Below are positions 13,438 through 14,489 of a stretch of 14,489 nt of DNA, in pieces. Source of the DNA: Bacillota bacterium (GTDB lineage Bacteria; Bacillota; GCA-003054495; Carboxydocellales; JAJZTU01). The DNA is taken from NCBI GenBank assembly GCA_021848765.1, contig JAJZTU010000053.1, positions 1 through 14,489 of the forward strand, given 5' to 3'. The notes beneath the pieces are model-generated. The model was not told the origin of the DNA. It was given only the letters and a program-made list of their open reading frames with translations, and made no database searches. The translations under genes and the position numbers were made by a program. Every line of letters begins with the position of its first letter. Position 1 is the stretch's first letter.

Positions 13438-13887
13438 GTGGGCAAATCAAATGTAAAGAAGCAGCTTAGACGGCTGGAAAGGGAAATCAATCATTTTCAG
13501 GAACAACAGCTAGGCTACGACCGGAAGATTGATGAACTGGAAAGCAGAAGGCAGCAGCTACTGGCTAGATTGAACCCGGAACGGGGTGAGGAGATCGTAA
13601 CACAGAGCGGGACAAAAGAGGTGAACTCCAAAACGGCTGCGCCGGTGGGTGCAGAAAGTGATGTTTACGGTAATGTGGCGAGGGTTCGTGAATCCTGTTT
13701 GCGGGTAAAAGCAGCTCTGGAAAAGGTGAGTTTTGCAGGTGAGGATTTAATGGCCAGGGCCGGTTTTTCCAGGGCTGATTTAAAGGAAGTGGAAGGGCAG
13801 GCGGCCGACATTTTAGAAGTGCTTAACTCACCAAAATTTCGCCAGGTAGCTAATGAACTGTTAGGGGAACTATTGAAGAATGACTAA
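13438..13887 (+). CDS. Hypothetical coiled-coil protein (family member 2)
   Basis: 149 residues from a GTG at 13438, with AAGGAGGGG about 10 bases upstream. Function not recognised. Residues 5-47 form a coiled coil (QLRRLEREINHF through LESRRQQLLARLNPERG) that aligns in register with residues 4-47 of the 184-residue protein at 12235. A short linker and a helical half follow, ending in LNSPKFRQVANELLGELL, which matches the C-terminal motif of that protein. It lacks most of the linker seen in the longer copy. No cysteines beyond one, no signal peptide and no membrane segment. It is followed 18 bp later by a third member of the group. Confidence 0.8.
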   Translation: MGKSNVKKQLRRLEREINHFQEQQLGYDRKIDELESRRQQLLARLNPERGEEIVTQSGTKEVNSKTAAPVGAESDVYGNVARVRESCLRVKAALEKVSFAGEDLMARAGFSRADLKEVEGQAADILEVLNSPKFRQVANELLGELLKND

Positions 13888-13905
13888 CGGGAAGGAGTTG
13901 AAAGC

Positions 13906-14316
13906 ATGACAGTTACAAACGCATTTTCAAAGAGTGCAAGGAAAAAACCTAGAGTCAAGGTGTTCAAGAGTGACGGACAGCCGGTAACCGGAGCATTGGC
14001 AGAACGGTTAGCACCGGCGGATACGACAGTTGTAAAAACGGCTGCATCGCCCGCCTGGGCCACACCGGGGAGTGGAACCGGGACCGAGGAATTTCTGCGG
14101 GGGGTTGCGGAACTGCGCCAGACTGTAAAAGAGACTATCCACGAACTGGATAACCTGATTAAAATTCTCGAACCCCTGAAGAGTGGGAAAGAAACCTTAT
14201 TACCTGCAGCTAGTCAACCGGAAAAGGGAGAAGGGATTAATACCAGGGGATTGTTTGAATTGCTCAAGTCTCCTGTAGTGCATAATATCCTGGGTAGCCT
14301 ATTATCTGCGAAATGA
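13906..14316 (+). CDS. Hypothetical protein with shared C-terminal motif (family member 3)
   Basis: 136 residues, not recognised. The N-terminus is basic (KSARKKPRVKVFKSDG), followed by a Pro/Thr/Ala/Gly-rich linker (about 35-60), a helical segment with heptad character (EEFLRGVAELRQTVKETIHELDNLI split over about 61-90) and the terminal motif LLKSPVVHNILGSLL also seen in the two coiled-coil neighbours. Unlike them it has no N-terminal coiled coil. The ATG at 13906 follows GAAGGAGTTG by 7-8 bases and is 18 bp after the preceding stop, so the two genes are co-transcribed. A terminator follows at 14370. Confidence 0.8.
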   Translation: MTVTNAFSKSARKKPRVKVFKSDGQPVTGALAERLAPADTTVVKTAASPAWATPGSGTGTEEFLRGVAELRQTVKETIHELDNLIKILEPLKSGKETLLPAASQPEKGEGINTRGLFELLKSPVVHNILGSLLSAK

Positions 14317-14369
14317 TAAAAGTGACCTATCCGCTTTCTAAAAAGTTAAGCGAATCCTCAAGAACGGGA

Positions 14370-14407
14370 AAATCGACTGGGTGATAATTCACAGGGTCGA
14401 TTTTTTT
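14370..14407 (+). terminator. Intrinsic terminator of the coiled-coil cluster
   Basis: AAATCGAC (14370-14377) pairs with GTCGATTT (14396-14403), and T continues to 14407. It lies about 55 bp after the last stop. A smaller CGCTT/AAGCG hairpin precedes it near 14332-14353. Confidence 0.75.
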
Positions 14408-14472
14408 GTGTGCCTGAATAAATATTAGATACACACGGTAGGAGCCGGGGGAGAGAAAGGGGAAAGGTTTAA

Positions 14473-14489
14473 ATGGGGAAAAGGTTCCT
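14473..14489 (+). CDS. Possible start of a further gene, cut by the window edge
   Basis: An ATG at 14473 opens a frame reading MGKRF to the edge, preceded by the purine-rich GAAAGGGGAAAGG. Only five whole codons are visible, so this is a suggestion from the ribosome binding site alone. Confidence 0.25.

Noticed and set aside
12235..14316. Gas-vesicle, phage-structural or toxin-antitoxin identity for the small gene cluster
   Set aside because: None of the hallmark motifs of those systems was seen; only coiled coils and the shared C-terminal motif are visible.
14406..14434. Promoter for the gene at the right edge (TTGTGT, 17 bp, ATACAC)
   Set aside because: The -10 match is poor and the -35 overlaps the terminator tail.

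Overview
The window looks like a chromosomal segment of an anaerobic, low-to-moderate GC Gram-positive bacterium of the Clostridia (Peptococcaceae/Moorella-like). The grounds are strong AGGAGG-type ribosome binding sites, mixed ATG/GTG starts, an anaerobic cobamide lower-ligand locus under a cobalamin riboswitch, and clostridial-type Pst/PhoU and Fur proteins. No mobile element, CRISPR array, tRNA or rRNA was seen. The species assignment is inference.

Layout. (1) 1-1703 (+): 5'-truncated CysN-type sulfate adenylyltransferase GTPase with a C-terminal APS-kinase-like domain that has lost its P-loop. (2) 1705-2985 (-): metal-dependent amidohydrolase, convergent with cysN and only 1 bp from it. 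(3) 3000-3372: regulatory region with a minus-strand promoter for the amidohydrolase, three TTAACA boxes in 11-bp register resembling a PhoP box, a sigma-A promoter and a leader hairpin. (4) 3373-4840 (+): pstB-phoU without pstSCA, closed by a strong terminator. (5) 5035-7848 (+): a Fur-family regulator followed by cbiM-cbiQ-cbiO, an ECF-type cobalt/nickel importer; a palindrome covers the promoter. (6) 7927-8182: cobalamin riboswitch with a 13-bp terminator hairpin. (7) 8214-10871 (+): two tandem ThiC paralogues, best read as bzaA and bzaB, which make 5-hydroxybenzimidazole, the lower ligand of cobamides, under anaerobic conditions. (8) 10904-12049 (-): leaderless subtilisin-family protease. 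(9) 12235-14316 (+): four small coiled-coil/helical proteins of unknown function plus a 32-residue membrane peptide, divergent from the protease. A terminator and the start of a possible next gene finish the window.

How the parts fit. Segments 5-7 form a cobamide supply module: metal uptake feeding the corrin ring, and lower-ligand synthesis switched off when cobalamin is plentiful. Segment 9 is the least explained part. Three of its proteins share a C-terminal motif and two also share an N-terminal coiled coil, which suggests a locally duplicated and apparently undescribed family sitting beside an intracellular-type protease.
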